Shown here: positions 52,013-60,682 of the stretch, piece by piece | Layout: each line of letters begins with the position of its first letter | How positions within the stretch are numbered: the first letter of the stretch is position 1 | Source of the DNA: Natronobacterium haloterrestre | GTDB lineage: Archaea > Halobacteriota > Halobacteria > Halobacteriales > Natrialbaceae | Reading direction: 5' to 3' | Length of the DNA: 64,000 nucleotides | NCBI RefSeq assembly: GCF_900112205.1 | Contig: NZ_FOKW01000012.1 | Span: 50,929 to 114,928, forward strand | Program-made: the position numbers and the translations under genes | The notes under the pieces: model-generated | Seen by the model: only the letters and a program-made list of their open reading frames with translations | What the model was told of the DNA's origin: nothing | Database searches by the model: none

Positions 52013-54268
52013 TCAGTCCTGCTGGGCGTCGACGACCGCCACGCTCGCCAGGTTCACGATGTCTTTGACCTCGTCGCCACGCTGGAGCACGTGGACCGGC
52101 TTGTCCATGCCCACGAGCATCGGACCGATGGCGTCCGCGCCGCCGAGTCGCTGGAGCAGTTTGTAGCCGATGTTACCCGACTCGAGGTTCGGGAAGACCA
52201 ACACGTTCGCGGGCTGGTCGAGTTCCGAGAAGCCGTAGGTTCCCTCGAGAATGTCCTCGACGACGGCGGTGTCGGCCTGCATTTCGCCGTCGACCGGGAA
52301 GTCGACTTCGGGGTCGTCCTGCAGCATGCTCGCGGCGCGGCGCGGTTTGCGGGTGCCTTCGTTGTCGACGCTGCCGAAGTTCGAGTACGACAGCAGGGCC
52401 GCGCGGGGTTCGACGTTGAACCGGCGTGCGAGGTCGCCGGTCAGTTTGGTGACCTCTGCGAGCACTTCCTCGTCGGGGTCCTGGTTGACGGTCGCGTCCG
52501 CGACGAACACGACGCGGTTCTTGAACGTCAGCATGTAGACACCCGCGGCGTAGTCGACGTCGTCTGCGGTGCCGATGACCTGCAGGGGCGGCCGCAGTGC
52601 CGAGGGGTAGTGATGCGAGAGGCCGGTCAGGAGGGCATCGGCGTCGCCCTGTTCGACCATCACGCTCCCGAAGTAGTTCGAGTCGTTCTCGATGAGATCG
52701 GTGGCCTCGGTCCGGGTGATCCCCTTGCGCTGGCGGAGGTCGTGAAGTCGTGCGGCGTACTCCTCGTAGTCGCCGACGGAGGGGTCCGCGACCTGCGGAT
52801 CGAAGTCCAGTCCGAGGTTCGCCGCAGTCTGGCGGATCTCGCTTTCGTCCCCGATGAGGATCGGAGCGGCGATCCCCTGCTCCTGGATCTGGTAGGCCGC
52901 GCGGATCATCTTCTCGTTTTCGCCCTCAGCCAGGGCGACCGTCTTGGGGTCGCTCTTGGCCTTGTTGAGAACGACCCGCATCATTTCGCGGGACTTGCCG
53001 AGGCGGGCCTCGAGTTCCTCCTCGTACGCGTCGGGGTCGATCTCGGTTCGGGCGGCGCCGGACTCCATCGCTGCTTCGGCGACGGCCGGGGCAACGCGGA
53101 AGAGCACCCGCGGGTCGACCGGCTTGGGGATGATGTAGTCGGGACCGTACTGGAGCGGTTCGTCGCCGTAGGCCTTGACGACCGCGTCGGGGACGTCCTG
53201 GCGGGCGAGGTCCGCAAGCGCCTCGGCACAGGCGACTTTCATTGCCTCGTTGATCTCGGTTGCACGGACGTCGAGCGCCCCGCGGAAGATGAACGGGAAC
53301 CCGAGGACGTTGTTGACCTGGTTCGGGTAGTCCGACCGACCCGTCGCCATGATGACGGTGTCGTCGCGGGCCTCCTTGGCCTCCTCGTAGCCGATCTCGG
53401 GGTCGGGATTGGCCATCGCGAAGATGATCGGATCCTCGGCCATCGACCGGACCATCTCCCCGTCGACGATCCCGCCGATCGACAGGCCGACGAAAACGTC
53501 GGCTCCCTCCATCGCATCCGCGAGGTCGCCCTCCGGCACGTCGCGGGCGAACTGTTGTTTGTACTCGTTGACGTCGCCACGCTCGGCGCGGGCCTCGGTG
53601 ATGATCCCCGAGGAGTCACACATCGTGATGTTCTCTTTCCTGCAGCCAAGCGAGACGTAGAACTTCGCGGTCGCGATTGCGCTCGCACCCGCGCCGGAGA
53701 AGACGATCTCGAGGTCCTCGAGGTCCTTGTCGGCGATGTCGGCGGCGTTGAGCAGCGCCGCGCCGGAGATGATCGCGGTCCCGTGCTGGTCGTCGTGGAA
53801 GACCGGGATGTCGATCTCCTCGCGGAGCCGTTCCTCGATCGTGAAACACTCGGGGGCCTTGATGTCCTCCAGGTTGATCCCGCCGAACGTCGGCTCCATC
53901 ATCTTGACGGCCTCGACGAACTTGTGGGGATCGGACTCGTCGAGTTCGAGGTCGAAGACGTCGATGTCCGCGAACCGCTTGAAGAGGACGCCTTTCCCCT
54001 CCATGACGGGCTTGGACGCCTGTGCGCCGATGTCACCGAGCCCCAGTACGGCGGACCCGTTCGAGACGACACCGACGAGGTTCCCTTTCGAAGTGTAAGT
54101 GTAGGCTTCGTCGGCGTCCTCGTCGATTTCCATACACGGCGCGGCGACGCCGGGCGAATACGCGAGCGAGAGGTCACGCTGTGTATTCGTCGGCTTCGTC
54201 GTCGAAATCTCGATCTTTCCGGGTGGATCGGTCCGGTGGTAGTCCAGTGAATCCTCGTCGAGTCCCAT
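52013..54268 (-). CDS. maeB: NADP-dependent malic enzyme with phosphotransacetylase-like domain (MaeB type)
   Basis: A 751-residue two-domain protein. The malic enzyme part has [20 protein letters not shown], the catalytic Lys region [20 protein letters not shown], metal-binding [20 protein letters not shown], and the nucleotide loop [20 protein letters not shown]. From about residue 430 a phosphotransacetylase-like domain follows ([39 protein letters not shown]), which is regulatory in MaeB. The reaction is malate to pyruvate plus CO2 and NADPH. The ATG at 54268 ([20 protein letters not shown]) is the family start. Confidence 0.93.
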   Translation of the reverse strand: MGLDEDSLDYHRTDPPGKIEISTTKPTNTQRDLSLAYSPGVAAPCMEIDEDADEAYTYTSKGNLVGVVSNGSAVLGLGDIGAQASKPVMEGKGVLFKRFADIDVFDLELDESDPHKFVEAVKMMEPTFGGINLEDIKAPECFTIEERLREEIDIPVFHDDQHGTAIISGAALLNAADIADKDLEDLEIVFSGAGASAIATAKFYVSLGCRKENITMCDSSGIITEARAERGDVNEYKQQFARDVPEGDLADAMEGADVFVGLSIGGIVDGEMVRSMAEDPIIFAMANPDPEIGYEEAKEARDDTVIMATGRSDYPNQVNNVLGFPFIFRGALDVRATEINEAMKVACAEALADLARQDVPDAVVKAYGDEPLQYGPDYIIPKPVDPRVLFRVAPAVAEAAMESGAARTEIDPDAYEEELEARLGKSREMMRVVLNKAKSDPKTVALAEGENEKMIRAAYQIQEQGIAAPILIGDESEIRQTAANLGLDFDPQVADPSVGDYEEYAARLHDLRQRKGITRTEATDLIENDSNYFGSVMVEQGDADALLTGLSHHYPSALRPPLQVIGTADDVDYAAGVYMLTFKNRVVFVADATVNQDPDEEVLAEVTKLTGDLARRFNVEPRAALLSYSNFGSVDNEGTRKPRRAASMLQDDPEVDFPVDGEMQADTAVVEDILEGTYGFSELDQPANVLVFPNLESGNIGYKLLQRLGGADAIGPMLVGMDKPVHVLQRGDEVKDIVNLASVAVVDAQQD

Positions 54269-54373
54269 ATGGAGGACAGTGCGGGCCACCACTAAAAACA
54301 ATGCGAAGGGTCGTTTCGACGGACGTCGAACCGTTCTGCGGGCCGTCGGCCGGTCGGTCCCCCGATTCGACCG

Positions 54374-54380
54374 TTTTATA
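54374..54380 (+). promoter_or_regulatory. TATA box of coaD
   Basis: TTTTATA, 25-31 bases before the coaD ATG at 54405, which predicts a leaderless transcript and confirms this start over upstream in-frame codons. Confidence 0.6.
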
Positions 54381-54404
54381 CGGGGCGCGCAAGTGTGGTC
54401 GGGT

Positions 54405-54875
54405 ATGGACGTCGCGCTTGGTGGGACGTTCGACCCCGTTCACGACGGCCACCGCAAGCTGTTCGAACGGGCGTTCGAACTCGGGGACGTGACCGTCGGA
54501 CTGACGAGCGACGAGCTCGCGCCGAAAACGCGGCAGGTGGATCGCCCCGTACGGAGCTACGAGGAACGCGAGGCCGATCTCGAGGCGACCCTCGAGACGT
54601 TCGCCGAGGAGTACGACCGCGAGTTCGAGATCCGAACCCTCGAGAAACCGACCGGTATCGCAACCGAACCACAGTTCGACTATCTGGTCGTCTCCCCGGA
54701 GACCCGGGAGGGCGGCGAACGGATCAACGAGATTCGTCGCGACCACGGGCACGATCCACTCGAGGTCGTCGTCGTCCCCCACGTTCGCGCGGAAGACGGG
54801 GACATCATCTCGAGCACGCGTATCGTCCAGGGGGAGATCGACGAACACGGCAACGTGCTGGACGACGCCGAGTGA
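54405..54875 (+). CDS. coaD: Phosphopantetheine adenylyltransferase
   Basis: A 156-residue archaeal-type [24 protein letters not shown] has the nucleotidyltransferase GTFDPxHxGH motif. [20 protein letters not shown] is the substrate-binding stretch, and [16 protein letters not shown] has the ISSTRI motif. It joins ATP to 4'-phosphopantetheine, the fourth step of coenzyme A synthesis. It is divergent from the malic enzyme gene. Confidence 0.94.
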   Translation: MDVALGGTFDPVHDGHRKLFERAFELGDVTVGLTSDELAPKTRQVDRPVRSYEEREADLEATLETFAEEYDREFEIRTLEKPTGIATEPQFDYLVVSPETREGGERINEIRRDHGHDPLEVVVVPHVRAEDGDIISSTRIVQGEIDEHGNVLDDAE

Positions 54876-55003
54876 GGGTCAGTCCCGTTTTCGCACCGTT
54901 TTCGCCGCCTAATATCGTCTTTCGACCGCTACCCGATCGTCAGCAGGACATAACACCGCCCTAATCGATTGTTACCGACGACAGTGATCGGTTCTGGGTC
55001 GAG

Positions 55004-55312
55004 CTACCAGCCCGGCGGCTCGAGGCCGGCCCGCTCGAGGACGTCCTTCCAGCGCGACTGGATCGAGAGCCGGGAGACGTCCGCGGCCTCGGCGACCTCG
55101 CCCTGCGTGCGTCCCTCGCCGGCGACGAGCGATCCTGCGTAGACGCTCGCGGCAAGGACTGCCCGCTTCGAGCGATCGTCGTCCGGAACGTCGGTCAGAA
55201 AGAGGTCCGTCGCCGTGGATCGCGCTTCCGTCGAGAGGTCGAGCCGATCGGCGATCCGCTCGAGGTCCTCGAGCCACGATCGGTACTCGATCCGGTCCCG
55301 CGCGCTGTGCAT
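55004..55312 (-). CDS. TFB-like single cyclin-domain protein
   Basis: A 102-residue protein resembling one cyclin repeat of transcription factor B: LEDLERIADRLDLSTEARST, DDRSKRAVLAASVYAGSLVA, and RTQGEVAEAADVSRLSIQSR. Full TFB has a zinc ribbon and two repeats; here only one repeat remains. Such short relatives are widespread in haloarchaea and may modulate transcription by binding DNA or TBP. Its start at 55312 gives MHSARDRIEYRSWLEDLERI. Confidence 0.85.
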   Translation of the reverse strand: MHSARDRIEYRSWLEDLERIADRLDLSTEARSTATDLFLTDVPDDDRSKRAVLAASVYAGSLVAGEGRTQGEVAEAADVSRLSIQSRWKDVLERAGLEPPGW

Positions 55313-55546
55313 ACCGGGACTATCGCCTCATCGGAAATAAACCCGCGGCCACGGACCGGAAACGATCGCAACGATCGTAGGGTGGATCGCCAATACGGTG
55401 CTACTCGATCCAACGTACAGCTACGAACGACTATGCGAACCGGCCGTTCTCCCGCGGTTTCACTAGGAGACAACTACTAAAGCGGGGGGACGACAAACGA
55501 GCAGTCGACGTGACTTCCCGACCGGCGGTCTCATCGGGACCACTAC

Positions 55547-55720
55547 ATGAAGGAACCAACCTGCAAACTCGTCTGTACCGGCTGCGGCCTCGAGATGCCG
55601 TACCGGGACCGCTCGCTGGCCGAGCAAGCGGCGGAGCTCCACCAGCTACGCGATCCGGAGCACGTGACGTTTATCGTCCCGCCCGACTGGTCACCGGAGG
55701 AGCCGGTCAAGCACCAGTGA
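55547..55720 (+). CDS. 57-residue zinc-ribbon-like protein
   Basis: A small frame starting MKEPTCKLVCTGCGLEMPYR and ending PPDWSPEEPVKHQ. The CKLVCTGC cluster, with a later AELHQLRDPEH, could bind zinc using two Cys and two His. Composition is typical of the host. It ends 52 bases before tRNA-Leu. A function cannot be given. A TATA-like AAC TACTAAA tract lies about 70 bases upstream. Confidence 0.6.
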   Translation: MKEPTCKLVCTGCGLEMPYRDRSLAEQAAELHQLRDPEHVTFIVPPDWSPEEPVKHQ

Positions 55721-55772
55721 CGACGCGTCGGATCGACAGGTTCTTACTCGATTCGTGAAAAGGCGGGAGTGC

Positions 55773-55857
55773 GCGCGGGTAGCCAAGCTAGGCCAACGGC
55801 GCAGCGCTTAGGACGCTGTCCCGTAGGGGTCCGCCGGTTCGAATCCGGTCCCGCGCA
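55773..55857 (+). tRNA. tRNA-Leu (anticodon UAG)
   Basis: The acceptor stem GCGCGGG (55773-55779) pairs with CCCGCGC (55850-55856), with discriminator A at 55857. The anticodon stem-loop is GCAGCG-CTTAGGA-CGCTGT, giving UAG, which reads CUA (and probably CUN) leucine codons. A long variable arm (CCCGTAGGGG) marks it as class II. The T arm is CCGGTTCGAATCCGG. No CCA is encoded and no intron is seen. It is the integration site of the element downstream. Confidence 0.95.
55820..55857 (+). other. Inferred attachment site of the integrated element
   Basis: The 3' half of tRNA-Leu lies 57 bases before an integrase gene that reads away from it, the arrangement left by integration into a tRNA gene. 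The second copy of the att core should lie beyond the right edge, so its exact length cannot be read here. Confidence 0.4.
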
Positions 55858-55913
55858 CTCACATCGGCCGCGTTGCGGCCTCGTTCGTCCGTTTTCTGCC
55901 CGGCAAGTCAAAC

Positions 55914-57080
55914 ATGGAATATGAGCTACCGCTGACACTCTCACGCTGTACCGAAAGCGTGGGGGAGGAAATCGACCTCAACCGTGGCATCGTGGTAATA
56001 CCGAAAACGCACGACGACGTGCTGACTGACAAGCAATCTATCAACTACAAAGAACACCGAGTGAAATTCTTGTCATGGCTGTTGAACGTTGGGAAGGACC
56101 CAACCAAGGCCAAAGGGTACTCTCCCCACACCGTCTACGGCACTGCGTACCGGACTGCGAAGTTCGATAAGTGGCGATGGGAGAACTGCGGCGGCTACTC
56201 GATGCCGCCGACCGAGGACGAAGCCAAGGCGTTCATCGAGTGGCTGGCCTTCGACTACGAGGAGTCCGAAACGGCGAAAGGGAAGCTACAGGAGGGCGTT
56301 CAACGCTACGGAAAGTGGCTCCAACACCGGAAGAACCGCGATGAGTGGGAGTTCGACTACAACTTCGACAGCTCCGGCGGGAACCACCAACCTCAAGACT
56401 TTCTCACGCGCGAGGAGCGCCAGCAAATCCGACAGGCTGCACTTCGCCGCGGTGAGATTCCATCACCGGGCGACGTTCGCGGGGAGGAAAAGGAAGGGTG
56501 GCTCACCCACATTGGCCACCTGCTAAACAAGCCCCGAGACGCGATTAACGCTGACGACTGGGAACAAGTCGAGGGGTGGAAGGTCCCGTCCCTGGTCAGT
56601 GTGAGTCTCGACGCCGGCCTTCGCCCCGATGAGGTCCGCCGCGCCTCGACACAGTGGGTGGACGTACAGAACGGCGTCCTCCGAATCCCGAAAGAGGAGT
56701 CCTCGAAGAACGTCGGCAACTGGACGGTTGGTCTGAAAGACGAGACGGTCGCCTACCTCGAACGCTGGCTTGAGGAGCGCGACCGCTACGACCGCTACGA
56801 GGAGACAGATGCGCTCTGGTTGACCGCGCGCGGCAATCGGTATGGTTCGAACAGCCTTCGCCGACTCCTTCACCGACTCTGCGATGAGGCCGGTATCGAG
56901 ACAGCGAACAGGAAGATGAGCTGGTACACGATTCGGCATTCCGTCGGGACCTACATGACGAAAGAGCGCGACCTCGCCGCGGCAAAAGCCCAACTCCGGC
57001 ACAAGAATCCGAAGACTACGATGAAGTACGACGCTGTGCCGGTCGAAGACCGAAAAGACGCGCTCGACAGGATGGGGTAG
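55914..57080 (+). CDS. Tyrosine recombinase (integrase)
   Basis: A 388-residue phage-type integrase. The N-terminal core-binding region (SPHTVYGTAYRTAKFDKWRW) precedes a catalytic domain from about residue 190. Catalytic residues visible are the Arg in DAGLRPDEVRRAST, the His-x-x-Arg of SWYTIRHSVGTYMTKERDL, a later His in LRHKNPKTTMKYD, and the tyrosine nucleophile in that last stretch. It inserts and excises the element at tRNA-Leu. The ATG at 55914 gives MEYELPLTLSRCTESVGEEI. It is complete and apparently intact. Confidence 0.92.
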   Translation: MEYELPLTLSRCTESVGEEIDLNRGIVVIPKTHDDVLTDKQSINYKEHRVKFLSWLLNVGKDPTKAKGYSPHTVYGTAYRTAKFDKWRWENCGGYSMPPTEDEAKAFIEWLAFDYEESETAKGKLQEGVQRYGKWLQHRKNRDEWEFDYNFDSSGGNHQPQDFLTREERQQIRQAALRRGEIPSPGDVRGEEKEGWLTHIGHLLNKPRDAINADDWEQVEGWKVPSLVSVSLDAGLRPDEVRRASTQWVDVQNGVLRIPKEESSKNVGNWTVGLKDETVAYLERWLEERDRYDRYEETDALWLTARGNRYGSNSLRRLLHRLCDEAGIETANRKMSWYTIRHSVGTYMTKERDLAAAKAQLRHKNPKTTMKYDAVPVEDRKDALDRMG

Positions 57081-57134
57081 CAGCAAGGTCCAGACTGCTA
57101 AAAGCGCGGCGCGTAGTTAGTCGCGTTACAACCC

Positions 57135-57707
57135 TTAATCAACTATTGTAGAGAGAATACGTGGTGTCCGAGAACGATACCATCCAATCAGTAGCGCAAC
57201 CACTATGAGGACAGGGATGAGGAGCATCCAGTCTGCTGGTTGATTGAATATAGCGAGAATCGCAACGAGCAGGGTGAAAACTCCCAGTGAGAGGATATAA
57301 ACGAACTCAGCGAACAGCCGTTGTTTCTTCAGTGCTTCGTGGTTGAGTTCCAGAGAGAGCGTTATCCCGATAGCAATCGCTGGAAACACGAATAGTAGGT
57401 ATCCAAGACCGGACTCACTTGTCTCCGCTGCTATTACTGCCAGTGATGGAATCAGAAGTACAGCCCCAAGTACAGCAAGACCGGGGGTTAGATACCGGAC
57501 TGTCTTCGGCGGTGCTGGTAATGATTCAGCTCTTTCCTCTGTCCGTATTGTGATATAATAAAATAGGACCCCAAACAGTCCGATTACACTGACGAGGAGA
57601 AACCAGGGCGTGGCGTACTTATTCCGTTTGTGTGCATCATATGCCACCCCAGTCGTCATCAGAAGCATCGGAAGGCCAAGTATTGGTACTATCTGGTTAA
57701 ATTCCAT
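57135..57707 (-). CDS. Six-helix membrane protein of the integrated element
   Basis: A 190-residue membrane protein with helices at about 5-22, 33-52, 72-92, 98-118, 132-152 and 158-176. GC content is well below the chromosomal genes on the left, as expected for recently acquired DNA. Its sequence (WFLLVSVIGLFGVLFYYITI; WMLLIPVLIVVALLIGWYRS) shows no family I recognise. It is convergent with the integrase gene. It could be cargo or a host-interaction protein. Confidence 0.65.
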   Translation of the reverse strand: MEFNQIVPILGLPMLLMTTGVAYDAHKRNKYATPWFLLVSVIGLFGVLFYYITIRTEERAESLPAPPKTVRYLTPGLAVLGAVLLIPSLAVIAAETSESGLGYLLFVFPAIAIGITLSLELNHEALKKQRLFAEFVYILSLGVFTLLVAILAIFNQPADWMLLIPVLIVVALLIGWYRSRTPRILSTIVD

Positions 57708-57802
57708 ATTATTGCCATGTTCTGTGGTGGCAAATACCTGATGGCAGTAGAACGCCTTACACTAACGAGTGCGAATTTGACCTACTCACCGACCTCAGGT
57801 CA

Positions 57803-58366
57803 CTATTCGTATTCGCTGTTACCGAGAAGCATCTGACGCGCTCGCTGAGCTTCCTGGTACTTGTCCTCTGCCAGAAGTTGAGCGATGTACCGATAGACCC
57901 TGGTCGCTGGTAGACGGGGACCTGTCGGAAGGTCTTCGCCGTCATCAGCCCACTTGCTCAGGACTCCCTCTACGTTACCGTGTGCGTCAACGGTGACTTG
58001 GGGGAAGTCTTCCGGCTCGTGTAGTTCGTTGGCGTTCGGTGGATGGTTCTTCCGTCCAGCAGTCTGCCCGAGGTGGATGCGGACTCCTTCCTTGCCGGTG
58101 AAGACCTCGGAGCAGTACGGACAGAGTCGCGCTACTTCCTCACTATCCCGCTCGGTTGGGTATTTCATCCGTACAGATTGACTACCAACGGTTTCGAGGC
58201 CGTCGAACGTGACGCCGTCAGGGACCTCGCCCTGCGGTCCGTGTCCGTCGTCTGCACTCTGGCGGACGTGGAGGTGGATACCTCGCGCCAGGACTTCTTC
58301 GTCACAGCCCTCGACCGGACACTTCACCGTTCGCTCCTCGTTTTCGTGTTCCTCGCGCTCTGTCAT
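57803..58366 (-). CDS. C2H2-like zinc-finger protein of the integrated element
   Basis: A 187-residue hydrophilic protein with two finger-like modules. The first is KCPVEGCDEEVLARGIHLHV, the second LCPYCSEVFTGKEGVRIHLG, each with two Cys followed by one or two His. The C-terminal half is helical (VYRYIAQLLAEDKYQEAQRA). Similar proteins are typical cargo of haloarchaeal plasmids, proviruses and integrative elements. It probably binds nucleic acid. It is divergent from a structured non-coding stretch. Confidence 0.75.
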   Translation of the reverse strand: MTEREEHENEERTVKCPVEGCDEEVLARGIHLHVRQSADDGHGPQGEVPDGVTFDGLETVGSQSVRMKYPTERDSEEVARLCPYCSEVFTGKEGVRIHLGQTAGRKNHPPNANELHEPEDFPQVTVDAHGNVEGVLSKWADDGEDLPTGPRLPATRVYRYIAQLLAEDKYQEAQRARQMLLGNSEYE

Positions 58367-58383
58367 CGGCCCTCACCCCGATG

Positions 58384-58560
58384 ACGGGCGGTATCTGCGA
58401 GAGGAGCGGCGTTGCTTACGTTGTGCTGTTCGACACGCTCAAGTCGGTGGCTTGCTGATGTTCGCATGGTCTTCTGGTGCCCAGAAGGCCACCGTCCGTG
58501 CGGCCCTAACGCACGGGCGTTCTCTCGGAGAGCTACGCCCCAAGGGACTGTGACCTTCTA
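58384..58560. other. Hairpin-rich non-coding stretch upstream of the TAGTGT boxes
   Basis: Consecutive hairpins lie here. CTTCTGG (58471-58477) pairs with CCAGAAG (58481-58487). CCGTGCG (58496-58502) pairs with CGCACGG (58510-58516). CTCT and AGAG then close a small loop around CGG, nested in GGGCGT...ACGCCC. No protein-like frame covers it. A small structured RNA, or the leader of a neighbouring gene, is possible. Confidence 0.5.
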
Positions 58561-58572
58561 CCCTGCGCTACA

Positions 58573-58650
58573 TAGTGTAGGGACTTAGACTTTACCCTTC
58601 TCTCCGTAGTGTAGGGACAAACTGATAGGAGTCGCTCACGTAGTGTTACG
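58573..58650 (+). promoter_or_regulatory. Three TAGTGT boxes at 34-base intervals (operator candidate)
   Basis: TAGTGTAGGGAC occurs at 58573-58584 and again at 58607-58618. TAGTGTTACG follows at 58641-58650, immediately before an ATG at 58652. The starts are exactly 34 bases apart, about three DNA turns, so the boxes face the same side of the helix. The first forms a palindrome, CTACA-TAG-TGTAG. Autoregulation by the downstream winged-helix protein is the simplest idea. Confidence 0.6.
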
Positions 58651-58651
58651 C

Positions 58652-58897
58652 ATGACTGAGGACTCACCTTACTTCAACCAAGATTCAGAAACTGGAAAAA
58701 TCACGCAGAAGTATCCCGATGAGGCGTTTATACAGGCGGTGAAGGAGCAGTCACTCGCTTCGACAAGCGAGGTCGGGGAAGTGGTCGGATGTTCTTCGGA
58801 TAACGCCTATCGTCGGCTGAAATCCTTAGAAGATGCTGGGAAAGTCGAGTCCAAGAAGGCGGGTCAAAGTCTCGTATGGTATCTGCCCAATGGGTAA
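58652..58897 (+). CDS. 81-residue winged-helix DNA-binding protein
   Basis: A short protein: MTEDSPYFNQDSETGKITQK, then YPDEAFIQAVKEQSLASTSE and VGEVVGCSSDNAYRRLKSLE, ending KKAGQSLVWYLPNG. The EVGEVVGCSSDNAYRRLKSLEDAGKV pattern is a helix-turn-helix followed by a wing. Such proteins are frequent in haloarchaeal mobile elements as repressors. The TAGTGT boxes directly before the start point to self-regulation. A GTG three codons upstream falls inside the third box, so I prefer the ATG. Confidence 0.75.
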   Translation: MTEDSPYFNQDSETGKITQKYPDEAFIQAVKEQSLASTSEVGEVVGCSSDNAYRRLKSLEDAGKVESKKAGQSLVWYLPNG

Positions 58898-59882
58898 CCG
58901 AACCGCTCGAATTTCACAGATACAATAGAAAATCAAACTGAGCCTATGGAGGGTATTCTCCAGAGTAATACCTCCGACAAGTACGCCAACACCAGAGAGG
59001 CACCCAACACAAAATTAGCAGATTTTAATAATACTATGTAGAATGGTAGGTATGTGTGGAAAGCCATCGTGAGGTCATGAACTTGTATCAGTTCGTGACT
59101 TCATGCTGGCCTGCCCCCTACTGGGGATGACCAACTGGGGATGTCCTACGGGGACCACCTATAGGGGATGACCCTACAGAGGAGGTAACCTAAGAGGTTC
59201 AACCCCGTTGGGCTGTCCCCTACTGTGGTACCTAAGGTACAACACTAATTGAGTGTAACATCAACCGGCTCATCGGTGTTAGAACCACGGTATTAGAACC
59301 ACTGGCTGTACTCTCGATGTTCAACACCATGGCGTTACACCGCTCTGCTGGACCGACAAGGAGCCTCTCCGGTAGCCCAACTACCGCAGTAACCACCGTT
59401 CGCTCTGACAGCGCTGAGAGTCTGCTGAGCGCCTTCCAACAGCAAGACAACCAAGACCACCTAGAACTGGGACAATTGTTGAGAGAAGCGCCTCAGGGCC
59501 GTCTCAGAGCCACCTCAGAGCCACCAGTAAGCTGACCAGACTGCTACCGGCCGAGTTGATGGCAGTGAGGGACCAATCGGTGACGCCTATTGTCTGGAAG
59601 ATGAGTGAAGTGGAGCAATGAAAGCCATCTGAGGTCATGAAGTCAATGTCGGTTTCCAAACCCCTTCGGGGTTAGCACACGAGCGGGGTTCGTGCGCCAT
59701 TTGTTTGGTAACCCCGCTCGCGCAGTTTGCAGATTTGACCTGAATTTCGGCGGTCGGCGTCTCGACCCGATATCCTGAACGACCCCACCGGGGGTGTTCG
59801 AGGGGCACCCCGAAATTACAGAACGAGTCGGATTTTACTGAATTTGAGGACCACCAACGTACGGTTAGGGCACCCCCCTACC
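58898..59882. repeat. 1-kb non-coding region with iteron-like repeats and hairpins
   Basis: No frame is convincing. Features seen: a hairpin GGAGGGTATT...AATACCTCC (58948-58975); a long direct repeat GAAAGCCATC(G)TGAGGTCATG at 59059-59081 and 59620-59641; a hairpin GTCATGAACT...AGTTCGTGAC (59074-59099); a cluster of GGGGATGACC-type words at 59123, 59137, 59150 and 59164; the palindrome GTACCTAAGGTAC (59228-59240); and the direct repeat TTAGAACCAC near 59280 and 59294. AACCCCTTCGGGGTT forms a hairpin near 59660. A replication origin or a second structured RNA would fit. Confidence 0.5.
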
Positions 59883-59890
59883 TATATAAA
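59883..59890 (+). promoter_or_regulatory. TATA box of the small ORF and structured segment
   Basis: TATATAAA preceded by a C-rich tract. It predicts a transcript start near 59912, about 40 bases before the ATG at 59954, reading into the structured segment. Confidence 0.6.
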
Positions 59891-59953
59891 CCCGTGTGCT
59901 TTCATAGTAGTGACGAGACGGAAACAGCCGTCCGTGTTCTCTCGTCTTCGTCC

Positions 59954-60100
59954 ATGCTCCGAGAAACCACTATCAGCGTCAGCCACGAGGAGAAGGAACT
60001 GCTTGAGGAAGCAGCAATCGAGCTGTTCGGAACCCAGGAAGTACCATACGGTGCCGTGGTAAGCGAACTGGTCGAACAAGTGACTGACACCGACGAGTAA
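59954..60100 (+). CDS. 48-residue ribbon-helix-helix-like protein
   Basis: A short protein starting MLRETTISVSHEEKELLEEA and continuing AIELFGTQEVPYGAVVSELV. A short beta strand (TTISVS) followed by two helices is the order of CopG/MetJ-type DNA-binding proteins and antitoxins. An upstream GTG at 59894 is possible but the extra residues are Ser/Glu-rich and not fold-like. It lies 40 bases after the predicted transcript start and ends just before the structured segment. No toxin gene is adjacent, so a regulator of the element or RNA is as likely as an antitoxin. Confidence 0.6.
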   Translation: MLRETTISVSHEEKELLEEAAIELFGTQEVPYGAVVSELVEQVTDTDE

Positions 60101-60109
60101 CGAGATACA

Positions 60110-60670
60110 AGCAATCGCGGAGGCTCCTCCGGGAGCAGTCGGTGAAAATCCGACTGAGCAAGCGTGTCCGCTTAGGTCAAGGGCCGTATCTACGGGTACG
60201 GCTCTCGCACCGCTGCTTTGGGTGGTGGCCGGCCTCGCATGGAGGCAGAAGTAGGGAACACAACCTACGGACGCCGTCGATGTGCGAGCGTTTCCAACGC
60301 GGGACTGACAGGCCTTCGGCAGTAGCCCGACGCAAGTGCGGCCAAGGGACACAATCCTGAGATATGGGGGGAGAGTGCAGCTTCCTTGCAAGGAAGCACT
60401 CCAAGGTAACCACCTCAACGCAGTTACCAGAGTGATTCTCAGCGCACGACCACTTCTGGTAGGCAGTTTAGAGTCGTCGCAACAGCGGCGGCTTGCGGGC
60501 GATGGCTGCGGTACTGACACCGCGAGTTACAACACGATTGAGTTCCAGCGCCGATGAGGCGCGGAGTGCGAAGCCCGGAACTCACCGATACCGTTGCGTA
60601 GAACACTGCGTGTACTACTCCCGCCGTCATCGGAGACGGTACTGATTTACGAGCAACGCGACGATACAGC
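60110..60670 (+). ncRNA. Candidate large structured RNA of unknown class
   Basis: About 560 bases with no protein-like frame and at least twelve stems. Clear ones: 60123-60127/60132-60136 (GCTCC, TCCG loop), 60136-60142/60150-60156 (CAGTCGG), 60160-60164/60169-60173, 60180-60188/60197-60205 (nine pairs with one G-U), 60232-60236/60242-60246, 60251-60255/60264-60268, 60373-60377/60397-60401 around CTTCC/GGAAG, 60405-60410/60423-60428 (GGTAAC), 60508-60512/60519-60523, 60540-60546/60577-60583 (GAGTTCC) enclosing GCGCC/GGCGC, and 60624-60628/60635-60639. CGTTGC (60592-60597) can pair with GCAACG (60653-60658). It matches no RNase P, SRP, rRNA or group I intron core that I know. Confidence 0.6.
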
Positions 60671-60682
60671 TACCCGAACGTT

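Noticed and set aside
59118..59175. GGGGATGACC repeats as a CRISPR array
   Set aside because: Units are about 10-16 bases with tiny, irregular gaps; CRISPR repeats are 24-37 bases with spacers of similar length, and no cas gene is present.
60110..60670. Structured segment as RNase P RNA, SRP RNA or a group I intron
   Set aside because: The conserved cores I know (for example the GAGGAAAGUC element of RNase P and the helix 8 motif of SRP RNA) are absent, and such genes would not be expected inside a mobile element.
60110..60670. Structured segment as a retron
   Set aside because: No reverse transcriptase gene lies next to it in this window.
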